64,000 nt of DNA from Gloeothece verrucosa PCC 7822 (GCF_000147335.1 NC_014501.1:5386501-5450500); one strand, 5' to 3'; counted from the first letter of the stretch, positions 26,883 to 36,867 are shown. Numbers and translations are program-made. The notes: generated by a model from the letters alone, not told the origin.

Positions 26883-28031
26883 ATGACTGCATTACCTTCT
26901 ATTCAAGAGCAAAATAGAATAATTCCGCCTCAACTTGATGTTCCTCCTCGCCTCCTGTTAGGTCCTGGTCCATCCAATGTCCATCCCCGAGTGTTAACGT
27001 CCTTGAGTCTCCCGCCAGTAGGACATTTAGACCCCTATTTCCTACAAGTGATGGATGAGATACAAGTATTATTACGTTATGCTTGGCAAACCGATAACCC
27101 CTTAACTCTGGCGGTTAGTGGTACCGGAAGCGCGGCTATGGAAGCTACCCTAGCTAATGTGGTTGAACCTGGGGATGTGGTTTTAGTGGGGGTTATGGGT
27201 TATTTTGGTCATCGTCTGGTGGATATGGCCACTCGTTATGGGGGAGATGTCCGCAAGTTGATGAAACCTTGGGGTGAGGCCTTTAGTTTAGAAGAGTTGC
27301 GAGAAGGGTTAGAAACTCATCGTCCGGCAATTCTGGCCTTAGTTCATGCTGAAACCTCAACCGGCGTTCGTCAACCTTTAGAAGAAGTCGGACAGTTATG
27401 TCGTGAATATAATTGTTTATTGTTGATTGATACTGTAACCAGTTTAGGCGGCGTGCCGATATTTTTAGATCACTGGGGCGTTGACTTAGCTTACAGTTGC
27501 TCTCAAAAAGGGTTAGGATGTCCGCCGGGAGCTTCTCCTTTTACCATGAGTCCAAAAGCACTAGAAAAGTTGCAAAGCCGCAAAACGCCGGTAACTAACT
27601 GGTATTTAGATATGTCTCTATTAACGAAATATTGGGGTGAGCAACGGGTTTATCATCATACTGCACCGATTAATATGTATTATGCCCTACGGGAAGCCCT
27701 GCGCGTGGTGGCCGAGGAAGGGTTAGCGGCTAGATGGCAGCGACATTTAGAAAATGCTCAGTTATTGTGGAAAGGGTTAGAAGAAATTGGTTTAGTTTGC
27801 CATGTGGCCCAAGAATACCGACTCCCGACTTTAACCACTGTTCGAGTTCCTGAAGGGGTGGATGCCAAAGCGGTTGCCCAAAAACTGATGAAAGAGTATA
27901 ACCTAGAAGTGGGCTTAGGTTTAGGAGAATTAGCGGGTAAAGTTTGGCGTATTGGGTTAATGGGGTATAACAGTCGTCCGGAAAATGTGCTGTTATTATT
28001 ACAAGCGCTTTCTCAAGTTTTAGGAAAATAA
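26883..28031 (+). CDS. alanine/serine-glyoxylate aminotransferase-family protein
   Basis: PLP-dependent class V aminotransferase, 382 residues. The N-terminus LLLGPGPSNVHPRVL, the SGTGSAAMEATLANV loop, the Asp of LLIDTVTSLGG and the PLP lysine K209 in YSCSQKGLGCPPG identify it. It likely transfers an amino group from alanine or serine to glyoxylate, a photorespiratory step. The small subunit of a hydrogenase is a distant alternative in this family but the motif set favours the aminotransferase. It is monocistronic with a hairpin after it. Confidence 0.92.
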   Translation: MTALPSIQEQNRIIPPQLDVPPRLLLGPGPSNVHPRVLTSLSLPPVGHLDPYFLQVMDEIQVLLRYAWQTDNPLTLAVSGTGSAAMEATLANVVEPGDVVLVGVMGYFGHRLVDMATRYGGDVRKLMKPWGEAFSLEELREGLETHRPAILALVHAETSTGVRQPLEEVGQLCREYNCLLLIDTVTSLGGVPIFLDHWGVDLAYSCSQKGLGCPPGASPFTMSPKALEKLQSRKTPVTNWYLDMSLLTKYWGEQRVYHHTAPINMYYALREALRVVAEEGLAARWQRHLENAQLLWKGLEEIGLVCHVAQEYRLPTLTTVRVPEGVDAKAVAQKLMKEYNLEVGLGLGELAGKVWRIGLMGYNSRPENVLLLLQALSQVLGK

Positions 28032-28066
28032 AACCCAAAGACTAAACAATTAATAAACATCTATAG

Positions 28067-28092
28067 GTTGGGTTTTCTTCCTTTAACCCAAC
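28067..28092 (+). terminator. GTTGGGTT/AACCCAAC hairpin after the aminotransferase gene
   Basis: An 8-bp stem with a 10-base, T-rich loop, 35 bp past the stop. It lies between convergent genes and may serve both. Confidence 0.55.
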
Positions 28093-28148
28093 TTAAACGA
28101 TAACTCATCCCTATTCTTCTGTATTTATCTTCTTAAAGGATGCCGACA

Positions 28149-28673
28149 TTATTGAACCACTAAAACCGAACAAGAAGCATGATGAATCACATAATTACTC
28201 ACACTCCCTAATAACAACTCTGAAAGACCACGCCGCCCCCTACGTCCAAGCACAATCAAATCTGCTCCCCAACTTTGAGCCATATCAGTTATGTTTTTAC
28301 CCGCTTCGCCAATGATATAATCAGACTGAGCATTAATGCCCCGTTCATGTGCTAGTCGAACAAAGGAATTTAGCCAAGCTAAGAGTTCTTCAGTCGCTTC
28401 TTGAATCAGTTTTTCTTCATACTCCACCATACTATAAAAACCACCGTAAACCGCCATACCTGGGTATAATCCGATTTCTGGTCTATTGGAAATTTCTGAT
28501 TGAACAGAGTGAAAGATCATTAGTTCAGCACGATTGAGTTCTGCTAAATTAAGCGCTTGATTAAATATATCGGGAGTAGAGTCTAAATAATCAACTGCAA
28601 CAAGGATTTTCTTATAGCCGCTTTTTGAAGGTTGCGGAGATGCTGTTATATCAGTATTAACCGATGTATTCAT
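28149..28673 (-). CDS. universal stress protein (UspA family)
   Basis: The 174 residues form one Usp domain, preceded by a 20-residue tail. It begins KKILVAVDYLDSTPDIF and ends in the nucleotide-binding GRRGRRGLSELLLGSVSNYVIHHASCSVLVV, the ATP-binding type. Usp proteins bind ATP and are induced by stress; no partner is visible here. Confidence 0.93.
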   Translation of the reverse strand: MNTSVNTDITASPQPSKSGYKKILVAVDYLDSTPDIFNQALNLAELNRAELMIFHSVQSEISNRPEIGLYPGMAVYGGFYSMVEYEEKLIQEATEELLAWLNSFVRLAHERGINAQSDYIIGEAGKNITDMAQSWGADLIVLGRRGRRGLSELLLGSVSNYVIHHASCSVLVVQ

Positions 28674-28891
28674 AGTTCCTCCCTTGATTTTTGAGGCTCC
28701 TATTTTTAGCTTGTCACGTTTTAAGTTTTTTGAGGGAATTTTGACAGAAAAATTAATATAGTTATTTTTAGGTTTTGATCTCCCCTAATCCGCCGTAAAT
28801 TACGGAAAATTCGGGGCGGCTAATTGATCCCTTCCTTCTTAAAATAGAGTCAGCCTGAGCTACTGTAGGGGAATCAAACGGGATGGTGTTC

Positions 28892-28932
28892 GATGATGCT
28901 TAAAGTTGAGGGCATTTTAAGCATAAATCATC
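28892..28932 (-). terminator. inverted repeat past the 107-residue ORF
   Basis: GATGAT-GCTTAAA and TTTAAGC-n4-ATCATC pair over 13 bp with a small bulge, directly downstream of the ORF at 28939-29262. No T-run. Confidence 0.35.
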
Positions 28933-28938
28933 AATAAT

Positions 28939-29262
28939 TTAGACAAAATTTTGAGACAGATCATCAGACACTTTGCCACAAGTTACCCAATTTATATATC
29001 CGTTTTCATCTAGAACATTTTTAGCTGTGCCATCTTCAAAAAAATAAACTGAAACTAGGTCTTGAGATATAAATGCTTCTATTTTTTTAAATAAAATTTT
29101 TCTGGGATCATCTCGGGTTCTTGATGTTTTGCGGCTTTCATTAAATTCACTAAATGATCTACTATATAAGGCCCAAGATTTTTTTGCCCAACACCTAAGC
29201 GGTCTTGGTGTGCAGAACGGACATTGCGAATGACCCGGTTCGGTTATACTGCTGTAGAACAT
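28939..29262 (-). CDS. doubtful 107-residue ORF
   Basis: The C-terminal half (FKKIEAFISQDLVSVYFFEDG to the end) has a protein-like composition, whereas the first half (HSQCPFCTPRPLRCWAKKSW) does not. It may be a truncated gene in which an old frame was extended by chance, with the histidine kinase divergent 60 bp away. No family recognised. Confidence 0.35.
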   Translation of the reverse strand: MFYSSITEPGHSQCPFCTPRPLRCWAKKSWALYSRSFSEFNESRKTSRTRDDPRKILFKKIEAFISQDLVSVYFFEDGTAKNVLDENGYINWVTCGKVSDDLSQNFV

Positions 29263-29322
29263 AGATCAATCCAGATAGGATCAATAGCAGTAGACAGGAG
29301 TTAGGTAAATAAGGACAAATCA

Positions 29323-30825
29323 ATGGCCGTGCAAAACAGGGTAATACAAAAATTAAGCGAGATCTTTCATTGCCGGGAAACCCCCGAGAACACTATTTAT
29401 GACCCTCAGCGCGAGTTAACACCGTCCTACGAACAGATTAGCCGCGCCCTGATCAAAGCACAAGGAGAATGGTTTAGCGCCATCGCTACCTTAGAAACAT
29501 TACTGTTATCTAAGATTAACCCATGTACTACCCATAACCCGACTTACGAAGGACTGATCCTATCAAGTCCGACTCCTGTTTTAAGTCATTCTCGGTTATT
29601 ATCCTGTTTTTACAGTGGGGTATTTACTGCCGAAATTTTAAAATATCGGGCTTTAATGCCGAGTCAACCTGCAAGCGAGGGTGAGTTTACCGTATTACCC
29701 CATCATACCGCTACAAAATTACCTCTATTTCTTCAAGATCCCTTAGCCGGGGAACAGTTTTGTTTAGTGTTAACCCCTCATTTTGGGTTATTGATGGTAT
29801 TGGGAGAAGATGAACGAGGACTTCCCTCTTTTGATTTTTCTTTTGATCCAGAAGCGATACAACAAAGCTGGATGGCTTTAAGGTCACGTTTAGATCTGGT
29901 TAACCATCCTCAATTATCTCAATTAGATATATTAACTGAGCAATTTTCCCCCCCAACACCCGACTATAAAGTGGTGATGGAATTTAGCCGCCAATTATTG
30001 AAAAATTTACCGGAACCCACACCAGAATCTCGTAGAGTTCGTTGTATTGAAACTCCAAGCACTACCCCAGATGATCATCAATTATCAGTCATTTCAGTTG
30101 CCGCTCAATATGCTTGTGACGAACAGAAGAATGTAGAAAACTGCTCACCCGATGTAGAATTACTCCAAGCGCTAACCCATGAAATTCGCACCCCTTTAAC
30201 GACAATTCGCACCATGACCCGGTTGCTGATGAAACGGGCAAAATTAACCCCTGATATGACGAAATGTCTAGAAGTTATTGATCAAGAATGTACAGAACAA
30301 ATTAACCGCATGGAGTTAATTTTCCGGGCGACTGAATGGGGAACAACTGCACAGAAAGATAAACGGGTGCAACTGGTTCCTATTTCGGTGGAACAGGTTT
30401 TTGAGCAAAGTATTCCTCGTTGGAAAAAACAGGCTCAACGACGGAATGTAGACTTAGATGTGGTATTGCCGAAAAAGTTACCCCAAGTAGTCAGCGATCC
30501 GGCTATGTTAGAGCAAATGTTAACCGGTTTAATGGAAAAATTTACTCGCAGTGTGACTACTGGCGGATATATTCGGGTAGAAGTCACTTTGGCCGGAAAT
30601 CAGCTTAAACTACAATTTAATTCTCATTCTAGTTATCAGCATAATCCTTTTAAAGCGCTCGGTCAGTTATTGCTGTTTCAACCCGATACCGGAAGTCTCA
30701 GTCTCAATTTAGATATTACTAAGAATCTTTTTGAGGCATTAGGCGGTAAATTAATTGTGCGGCAACGTCCCCATCAAGGTGAAGTGTTAACGGTTTTCTT
30801 GCCTTTGGGAGGAAATCGTCGGTAA
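29323..30825 (+). CDS. sensor histidine kinase
   Basis: A 500-residue protein without transmembrane segments. The N-terminal 270 residues are a cyanobacterial input region of unknown ligand. The H-box is LTHEIRTPLTTIR with H286. The ATPase domain is degenerate: no clear N-box, and the G-boxes are reduced to a GSLSLNLDITKNLFEALGGKL stretch. Kinase activity is therefore doubtful. No response regulator is adjacent. Confidence 0.85.
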   Translation: MAVQNRVIQKLSEIFHCRETPENTIYDPQRELTPSYEQISRALIKAQGEWFSAIATLETLLLSKINPCTTHNPTYEGLILSSPTPVLSHSRLLSCFYSGVFTAEILKYRALMPSQPASEGEFTVLPHHTATKLPLFLQDPLAGEQFCLVLTPHFGLLMVLGEDERGLPSFDFSFDPEAIQQSWMALRSRLDLVNHPQLSQLDILTEQFSPPTPDYKVVMEFSRQLLKNLPEPTPESRRVRCIETPSTTPDDHQLSVISVAAQYACDEQKNVENCSPDVELLQALTHEIRTPLTTIRTMTRLLMKRAKLTPDMTKCLEVIDQECTEQINRMELIFRATEWGTTAQKDKRVQLVPISVEQVFEQSIPRWKKQAQRRNVDLDVVLPKKLPQVVSDPAMLEQMLTGLMEKFTRSVTTGGYIRVEVTLAGNQLKLQFNSHSSYQHNPFKALGQLLLFQPDTGSLSLNLDITKNLFEALGGKLIVRQRPHQGEVLTVFLPLGGNRR

Positions 30826-30855
30826 GAAGACTTATTCTAAGTTCATCATTAATTT

Positions 30856-33411
30856 TTATTTTTGTATTTGTTGCAACAAATTATCCCGTAAAGGTTGCAA
30901 GGCTAAATCTAATTCTGGGTAATAGATTGGGGTTGGTAAAAGTTCACTAAACCACGTGGTTATTGCCACATTTTCTACCACCGGAAAGAAATCTGAAGGG
31001 ATAGGCCCGTCTATATGGCGGCTTAATACCCCAAACCCTAACCGTTCAAAACGAGATTGTAAAACCGGCGCTTTTTGCTTCAACCATTGCTCAAAACTCT
31101 TGGATTGTTCCATACTATTTAAGAACTCTTGTTTAAGGGCTGATGGGAGTTCTTCTTGTCTCTCTTCAATCCAAGCTTGTTCAATCAGATTAGCACGCCC
31201 GCCCTGAGAGGTAGCGAAGGGTTGTTGAGGAGTAATCCAAGCTTTTAGGATTAAACTGGCAGGAGATGAGGGCAGTTCTGATAAAACTGATTGGGGTGAT
31301 TTTCCTTCTAATAGTTTAAGGAAATTTTGACTTAAAGGACTTCCATAAGTATCTAAATCCTGATGGGCTTCTTTTAACTTACCTTGCCACCACCATAACC
31401 CCCCTCGGGCACTATGTAAATAAGTTTTTAATGGAGATTCTGAATATTGTTTAATCAGTTCTGTATAATGGGTGAGCATCCGCTCAATGACTTGATGATA
31501 AATTGGTTGTGTTTGAGCCGCTCGCCAAATGGGACTACTGATAAATAACAGATTGCGTAACCCTTCTAAGGCTATTGCTTCTATAGCTAAATCCGTCTTA
31601 TTTTGTGCTAGTAAACTTAACCCTAATCCATACATTAATCCGGGTTTAGCGGGGACTAATTTTATCGCTTGAGTAAAGGCTTCTGTCGCTTGAGCAGGGA
31701 AATTATTTAATATTAACCACCCCAAGTTGTTATAACCAAACTCTTGATAGGGAGAAACTTGATTAGCCTTTTCAAACCAACCGATTCCTTCACTCAACAA
31801 TTGTTGTTGTTGTTGGGGGTTTTGTGTCTGGAAAGCCAAATTACTTAAATTCCAGCCTAATTGGTAAGGGTAATAAGGTTCCCATGCCGCTAATTGGTGG
31901 GCTTGGGTTAAACTATTGACAAATAGATTAACTTTTTTCTCACTTAAAGCCATAAATCCTTGACTAGATAATTGCCAAGCGCGATGTATGGGAATTAACC
32001 AAATGATTACCGCTAAAACAATTCCGATGATCCCATAAAACTGCATAAGACCATAGCGAGAAATGTCCTTAATTGCGGCTTTTTCTCCTACGGGTAGAGG
32101 GGAACAGGAGCGGTAAATAGAAGCTAGACAAGCAATATAAATAACCAGGGTTGCACTAATACTAATATTATCTAACTGATAATCGGTTAAACTCATCATT
32201 CCATATCCTAATAAGGCACCAGACAAACCCCAAATAAAAATCTGATCGGTTTTTTCTAGCGGCGTAGCATAACGAAACAGAGCATAAGTTAACAGAATCA
32301 CGGCTTCTAAGAGGGGGAAAATGCCCCAAATTCCCAATTCTGCCCAGAGTTGCACGGGGGTACTGTGTAACTGATAAGCTAATTCTGATTCGCGCCCTGC
32401 CCAAATCGGACGATATTTTTGATACAACAAAGGCACATTTCCTAATCCAATTCCTGAGAAAGGATGCTCAATGCCCATGCGCCAACCTAGGTCAGTATTG
32501 ATGAGACGATAGGCTAATTCTCCGCCGGTTTGACCGCTTATTACCTGTTTAATTAAAAGCAAAAGACGATTGTTAGTTAAGGCTAATAACAATATAATTA
32601 TGAAGGCAATAAAACTTCCTATTCCTAACCAAAGACGAGGAAGATTACTTTTTAACAACAATACTACTACAGCAAACACAAATAAAGCCGCTAATCCCAA
32701 CCAACCGCCTTTAGAACTGGTGGTATAAAGATCCAATAATCCCAATCCTACCCCACTGAACCACAACCAACGTTTTTTCGAGGTTTCTAAAATACTCAAA
32801 CTCACTAATAAAGGAATCGCTAATAATAAATATCCCGCCACATAATTTTGATGTCCTAATGGGGCCCAATTGCGTAACTCTAAAACCGAAAAATCAAAAG
32901 ATAAATTAACGCCATATTGTTTAAAAGTATTAAGACGGGCTAATTGGGGTAATAGGGTTTGGGTTGTCCAGAGCGTTAAACTAACAATGATAAAGGCTAT
33001 ATTGAGATACCCTTGCTTAACCAATAATTGATAACGACGTTTAGGGGTACATAACCAATGATTTAAGCAGTATAGGGCAGCAAGCATACATAAAGCCGCC
33101 CAAGCATACCAACGCGCTTGGTTAGGAAATTGAGCAAACAGAGTGGAGATAATTAGCCCGATAAGCGTCAACCCAACTACCCAGTCTAACCCATTCCCCA
33201 AGGCTTGGATTTTTCGCTGACTCCAAAGGATGGCTAATAACCAGAAAACCAAACACAGTAAGCCGGTTTGCCAGAAAAACACCCAAGGCCACTGTACCAT
33301 GAGAGTATTGCTATCTGGGATGAGGGTAAAAAAGACATAGAGGGCAAAAATTACCCCCTTCAGCAATCGTGTCTCAGAAGTGTTAGGCTCAGACTTAGAG
33401 GTAGAATACAT
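30856..33411 (-). CDS. O-antigen ligase/polymerase family membrane protein with TPR-like tail
   Basis: The 851 residues begin with some 12 transmembrane helices (to about 480) with a large Wzy_C-type periplasmic loop (RLINTDLGWRMGIEHPFSGIGLGN, LAYQLHSTPVQLWAELG) typical of the O-antigen ligase or polymerase family. The rest, about 500-850, is a soluble helical tail with TPR-like repeats (YNNLGWLILNN, MYGLGLSLLAQNKTDLA). It probably joins or polymerises polysaccharide outside the membrane. Divergent from the xylanase gene, with 46 bp between starts. Confidence 0.88.
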   Translation of the reverse strand: MYSTSKSEPNTSETRLLKGVIFALYVFFTLIPDSNTLMVQWPWVFFWQTGLLCLVFWLLAILWSQRKIQALGNGLDWVVGLTLIGLIISTLFAQFPNQARWYAWAALCMLAALYCLNHWLCTPKRRYQLLVKQGYLNIAFIIVSLTLWTTQTLLPQLARLNTFKQYGVNLSFDFSVLELRNWAPLGHQNYVAGYLLLAIPLLVSLSILETSKKRWLWFSGVGLGLLDLYTTSSKGGWLGLAALFVFAVVVLLLKSNLPRLWLGIGSFIAFIIILLLALTNNRLLLLIKQVISGQTGGELAYRLINTDLGWRMGIEHPFSGIGLGNVPLLYQKYRPIWAGRESELAYQLHSTPVQLWAELGIWGIFPLLEAVILLTYALFRYATPLEKTDQIFIWGLSGALLGYGMMSLTDYQLDNISISATLVIYIACLASIYRSCSPLPVGEKAAIKDISRYGLMQFYGIIGIVLAVIIWLIPIHRAWQLSSQGFMALSEKKVNLFVNSLTQAHQLAAWEPYYPYQLGWNLSNLAFQTQNPQQQQQLLSEGIGWFEKANQVSPYQEFGYNNLGWLILNNFPAQATEAFTQAIKLVPAKPGLMYGLGLSLLAQNKTDLAIEAIALEGLRNLLFISSPIWRAAQTQPIYHQVIERMLTHYTELIKQYSESPLKTYLHSARGGLWWWQGKLKEAHQDLDTYGSPLSQNFLKLLEGKSPQSVLSELPSSPASLILKAWITPQQPFATSQGGRANLIEQAWIEERQEELPSALKQEFLNSMEQSKSFEQWLKQKAPVLQSRFERLGFGVLSRHIDGPIPSDFFPVVENVAITTWFSELLPTPIYYPELDLALQPLRDNLLQQIQK

Positions 33412-33457
33412 GAGTTGATCGAGTATGGGTTGTCAGGAAATTTAGGTCTCTATAACT

Positions 33458-35080
33458 ATGGTAAGAATTAATCGGCGGCAAGTTTTACATTTCTTAGAAG
33501 GTTTAACCCTGGCAACCATTGCACCCCATTCCGGATTAAGCTTAAAAGTAATGGCTATTGCTGCACCAGAAATAGAGATTCGTGTCTGGGATACCGAGGG
33601 AAAACCTCTAGATGTTAAAAAACTTTCGCAACTTTACTTTTTAAATCTTAACGATGAGCCGCTTCCGAGATTGTCTTGGCGGGTTGAAGAGGGAAAGTTT
33701 TTCGCTCAAGTTCCTGCTTTTCCTTTTATGATTGCTTTAAAAATGCCGATCAGAGGATTTGGTGAAGTTACGCTCTATGCTGATAATAATGGTCGAGGTT
33801 ATTCGGCGGCTGATTTTCCTTTAAATCTTAATCTAGCTTTTGCTCAATCTAGATTACATCGGGTTACCTTAGCGGTTTCTACTTGGCTTGAAGAAGGCAT
33901 CCAATTTCCCGATTTTGTTTCTACTCGCCTAGAACGAGCTAAAGATTATCTTAATAAGGCTTTATCTACCGATATTTTTGATTTTCAACTGAGTTTATAT
34001 AATAAAAGCCTTGCTGAGAGTCTCTGGGCAGGAGAAAAGGCCGTTTTTGCTCAGGCAAAATACAAAATCAAACAACAAGCTACCCGTCTAGATTTTCTTT
34101 TTGGCTGTAATTTTTTTCGTCATTCTCAAGACTCTAGTGAGTATGATAAGCATTTTAAAGCTTTATTTAATTTTGCCACTGTTCCCTTTTATTGGCGAGG
34201 TTTTGAGCCGCAACCGAATCAAAAAAACTTTGCTGAGGTTGATGAAAAGGTTAGTTGGCTGATGCGATCTCGTATTACTCCTAAAGGTCATCCTTTAGTC
34301 TGGTTTCATGAAGCGGGAATTCCTGACTGGGTGATGAATAAATCCTATGAGGAAATTAAAGAACTCACGGCGAAACGGGTAACAGAGATTGTGGCTTATT
34401 ATAAGCAAAAAATTCCTTATTATGACATTATCAATGAACCTCACGGCATCGCCTGGGCTAATAAATTAAATTATAATTTAGATCAGTTTATTGAATTAAC
34501 TCGTATTGCTTCTGATGCCGCTTATCAAGGCAATCCCCAAGTCATCCGTATTATTAATAACTGTAACATCTGGGCGGAAAATATTCCTTATCATAAGCCG
34601 CCCCAACATAGTCCTTATGAATATCTCAAAGCGACGATGGCGGCGAATATTCCCTTTGAAGTGATTGGACTACAGTTATATTATCCCGATCAAGATATGT
34701 TTGAAATTAATCGAATGTTAGATCGGTTTAGTCAATTGGGTAAGCCCATTCATATTACCGAATTGGGGGTATCTTCCTCGACTGAACCGGATGAAAATTC
34801 TTTTTTTCCGGATACGATAGGATTATGGCATGAACCTTGGAGTCAAAAAGTGCAAGCGGATTGGCTAGAACAATTTTATACCCTTTGTTATAGTAAGCCT
34901 TATATTAAGGCAATTTCTTGGTGGGATTTGGCTGACGGGGGCAATTTTTGGCCTCATGGAGGGCTTTTAAATGCGGATATGACTCCTAAAGAGTCTTTTT
35001 ATCGTCTGAGAAATTTACTCTATCAATGGGGAATTAAACAAGACCCCAAGAAAAAAAGAAGAAACAGGAATTATTTATAA
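33458..35080 (+). CDS. exported endo-1,4-beta-xylanase-like protein (GH10)
   Basis: Glycoside hydrolase family 10 protein of 540 residues. A twin-arginine-like signal (NRRQVLHFL) suggests Tat export. The barrel shows GHPLVWFHEAGIPDWV, the acid/base Glu in IINEPHG and the nucleophile Glu in HITELGVS. The 200 residues before the barrel are a separate N-terminal region. Actual substrate in a cyanobacterium is uncertain, perhaps its own sheath polysaccharide. Confidence 0.88.
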   Translation: MVRINRRQVLHFLEGLTLATIAPHSGLSLKVMAIAAPEIEIRVWDTEGKPLDVKKLSQLYFLNLNDEPLPRLSWRVEEGKFFAQVPAFPFMIALKMPIRGFGEVTLYADNNGRGYSAADFPLNLNLAFAQSRLHRVTLAVSTWLEEGIQFPDFVSTRLERAKDYLNKALSTDIFDFQLSLYNKSLAESLWAGEKAVFAQAKYKIKQQATRLDFLFGCNFFRHSQDSSEYDKHFKALFNFATVPFYWRGFEPQPNQKNFAEVDEKVSWLMRSRITPKGHPLVWFHEAGIPDWVMNKSYEEIKELTAKRVTEIVAYYKQKIPYYDIINEPHGIAWANKLNYNLDQFIELTRIASDAAYQGNPQVIRIINNCNIWAENIPYHKPPQHSPYEYLKATMAANIPFEVIGLQLYYPDQDMFEINRMLDRFSQLGKPIHITELGVSSSTEPDENSFFPDTIGLWHEPWSQKVQADWLEQFYTLCYSKPYIKAISWWDLADGGNFWPHGGLLNADMTPKESFYRLRNLLYQWGIKQDPKKKRRNRNYL

Positions 35081-35090
35081 AAGATTGAGC

Positions 35091-35363
35091 ATGAATATCT
35101 TAACTAATTTGATTGCTTCTCTACTGGTTGCTGTTTGGATGGTGACTCTGGCGGTTTTTTCGATCCAAAATATTACCCCTGTCTCCTTAAAATTTTTGCT
35201 GTTTGAATCGATTCAATTTCCCCTAGGGGTTTTGTTGTCTGGTTGTGCGGCAGGGGGAATCATTGCAGGCGCGATCGCACCTTTACTGGTGGCACGTCCT
35301 CGTAAGTCCAACCGCAGACGCTACAGTGCAAGAAATGATGACCTCGAAGAGTTTGATTTTTAG
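35091..35363 (+). CDS. LapA/DUF1049-like small membrane protein
   Basis: 90 residues from the ATG at 35091; a TTG at 35085 is in frame but less likely. Two membrane helices (about 5-28 and 42-65) with a SIQNITPVSLKFL loop, then a basic tail (RPRKSNRRR). It follows the xylanase stop by 10 bp, so co-transcription is likely. Relatives are lipopolysaccharide-assembly LapA proteins; function here unproven. Confidence 0.8.
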   Translation: MNILTNLIASLLVAVWMVTLAVFSIQNITPVSLKFLLFESIQFPLGVLLSGCAAGGIIAGAIAPLLVARPRKSNRRRYSARNDDLEEFDF

Positions 35364-35471
35364 TGATCGATTTAACTTTTTGTATAAATGTAGTCGATCA
35401 AGCTGTTTGGTATTTTTTTAGCTTTTAAACTGGGGGTAGATTTCCTTACAGCCGCAGCGCAAAAAAGTGAG

Positions 35472-36110
35472 ATGAATATTCTAGGAGCTACTAAATTTGA
35501 CCAGTGCGTGATTAATATCTCTCTGATTAATATTTGTAATCAAGAGAGTTATCTCGGTAGCGAAATGCGAAAGCTGTATAATGCTTATCAAGATGAAATA
35601 GATGAGGCGGTTAATAATCCTTGGGAGCATTTACATAAGTTTGTTATTTATGTTCCTCATCCTCAGCAAGAATATGAAAATATCAGCTTAGAAGAAGGTC
35701 TGACTAAAGGCTACAATGTAGAAGTGGAACTGATAGAAGATAAAAGTCTAATTCCTTATAAGATCCCCGAAGGCGGTCATTTTGTTGTGGTTTTAAAACA
35801 AACTGCCTTAAACGGTGATTTTAAAATAGCCGCAACCGGAATTTTTATTCGTCCTCTTGGAGTTTTGAGTCTTGATGTTGTTGTTGATGCAGATGCGGGA
35901 GAATATCAGCCGCTATTGATTAAGCATCCGATTATTAGAAATTATCCTGAAGATTGGCAAAACAAACTGGTTTCATTTTTAAATAAAGAGATTCATTATC
36001 AAGACCTTCCTAATGTGGTGGGATATGTGGATCAAGCTGTAAATCGAGATTATAGATCGCCTTCTTGGAATGAAGTATTTCTGTCTTCTCAGGGTTTTGC
36101 AGGTTTTTGA
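35472..36110 (+). CDS. 212-residue protein of unknown function
   Basis: No family recognised. It is an acidic alpha/beta-looking protein with no signal or membrane segment; notable segments are HKFVIYVPHPQQEYENISLEEG and GVLSLDVVVDADAGEYQPLL. Distinct base use is not apparent. It converges with xisI, 21 bp apart. Confidence 0.65.
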   Translation: MNILGATKFDQCVINISLINICNQESYLGSEMRKLYNAYQDEIDEAVNNPWEHLHKFVIYVPHPQQEYENISLEEGLTKGYNVEVELIEDKSLIPYKIPEGGHFVVVLKQTALNGDFKIAATGIFIRPLGVLSLDVVVDADAGEYQPLLIKHPIIRNYPEDWQNKLVSFLNKEIHYQDLPNVVGYVDQAVNRDYRSPSWNEVFLSSQGFAGF

Positions 36111-36131
36111 TTAAATTAGTCGATATAATAT

Positions 36132-36467
36132 TTAAGCCACTCCATATTTAGTATAAGGGCGCTTATGGGGAGGTTGTAGCCCCAAAATAATATCTTGGCG
36201 ATCTACCCCCATTTCTAGCAAATCTTCCGCAGGATCAAGATCAGTTGCGTTTTTTTGTAACCATATTTTGCCGTCTTTTATATCAAAATGAACCACAGTA
36301 AAATAAACTCTTTTGGCTTTATTCCAACCTACATCTAACCACAGATAATGATCTCTTATTTCATCAAAAATTAATTGGGATTCATAGTTTTCTTTGGGCG
36401 GCTCCGATGAATTATATTTAGATAACAAATCCTTAATATATTGCCGATAAAGACTTAACTTATCCAT
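36132..36467 (-). CDS. xisI: XisI-family protein
   Basis: A 111-residue XisI homologue: the N-terminal MDKLSLYRQYIKDLLSKY, the QLIFDEIRDHYLWLDVGWN core and the FTVVHFDIKDGKIWLQKNATD segment match. XisI was named for a role in excision of the Anabaena fdxN element, but xisH-xisI pairs are scattered over many cyanobacteria without such elements. Its ATG lies inside the end of xisH, a 13-bp overlap. Confidence 0.9.
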   Translation of the reverse strand: MDKLSLYRQYIKDLLSKYNSSEPPKENYESQLIFDEIRDHYLWLDVGWNKAKRVYFTVVHFDIKDGKIWLQKNATDLDPAEDLLEMGVDRQDIILGLQPPHKRPYTKYGVA

Positions 36468-36867
36468 TGAACTAAACCTCCATTAACAGAATCATAAATA
36501 ATTAAATTTAACTGATATTCATTGATGCTTAATTGAACAAATTCTGACGAAAAAAAATCGTCATAAGTATCTAAGGGAACTGCTAAATATAAAATCCTTT
36601 CTGGTTCTACCCGTTTTAAAACCAGACGATAACTTAAAAACTGTCCCAAGGCTCCATAAAAATCCTTACCGTTGATGGATTCAAAAAACTTTTTATTTCA
36701 ACAGCAATTTTCTCATTATCTTTTTCAGCCGCAATTATTCGCTCTGCCGCCAAATCAACTTGAAACTTAATCCGAGCAAACTGAATTTTATAGGGATCAT
36801 CTGTAATAATCCAACCCTCTTTTTCTAAACCGGCTCTAACTAAATCATGAAAAGTATCTTTAGCCAT
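36455..36867 (-). pseudogene. xisH: XisH-family gene with a single-base frameshift
   Basis: The first half is read from the ATG at 36867 (MAKDTFHDLVRAGLEKEGW... VEIKSFLNPST). The second half (KDFYGALGQFLSYRL ... LVYDSVNGGLVQWIS) is one frame away. Adding one base near 36668 joins them into a 137-residue protein, the normal XisH length with both conserved halves. So one base is missing, from a mutation or a sequencing error. XisI, which normally acts with it, is intact. Confidence 0.88.

Noticed and set aside
28939..29262. A regulator for the histidine kinase
   Set aside because: The ORF shows no receiver or DNA-binding motif and its N-terminal half looks non-coding.
36455..36649. A separate 64-residue gene for the second half of xisH
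   Set aside because: It is the C-terminal half of XisH in a shifted frame, not an independent protein.
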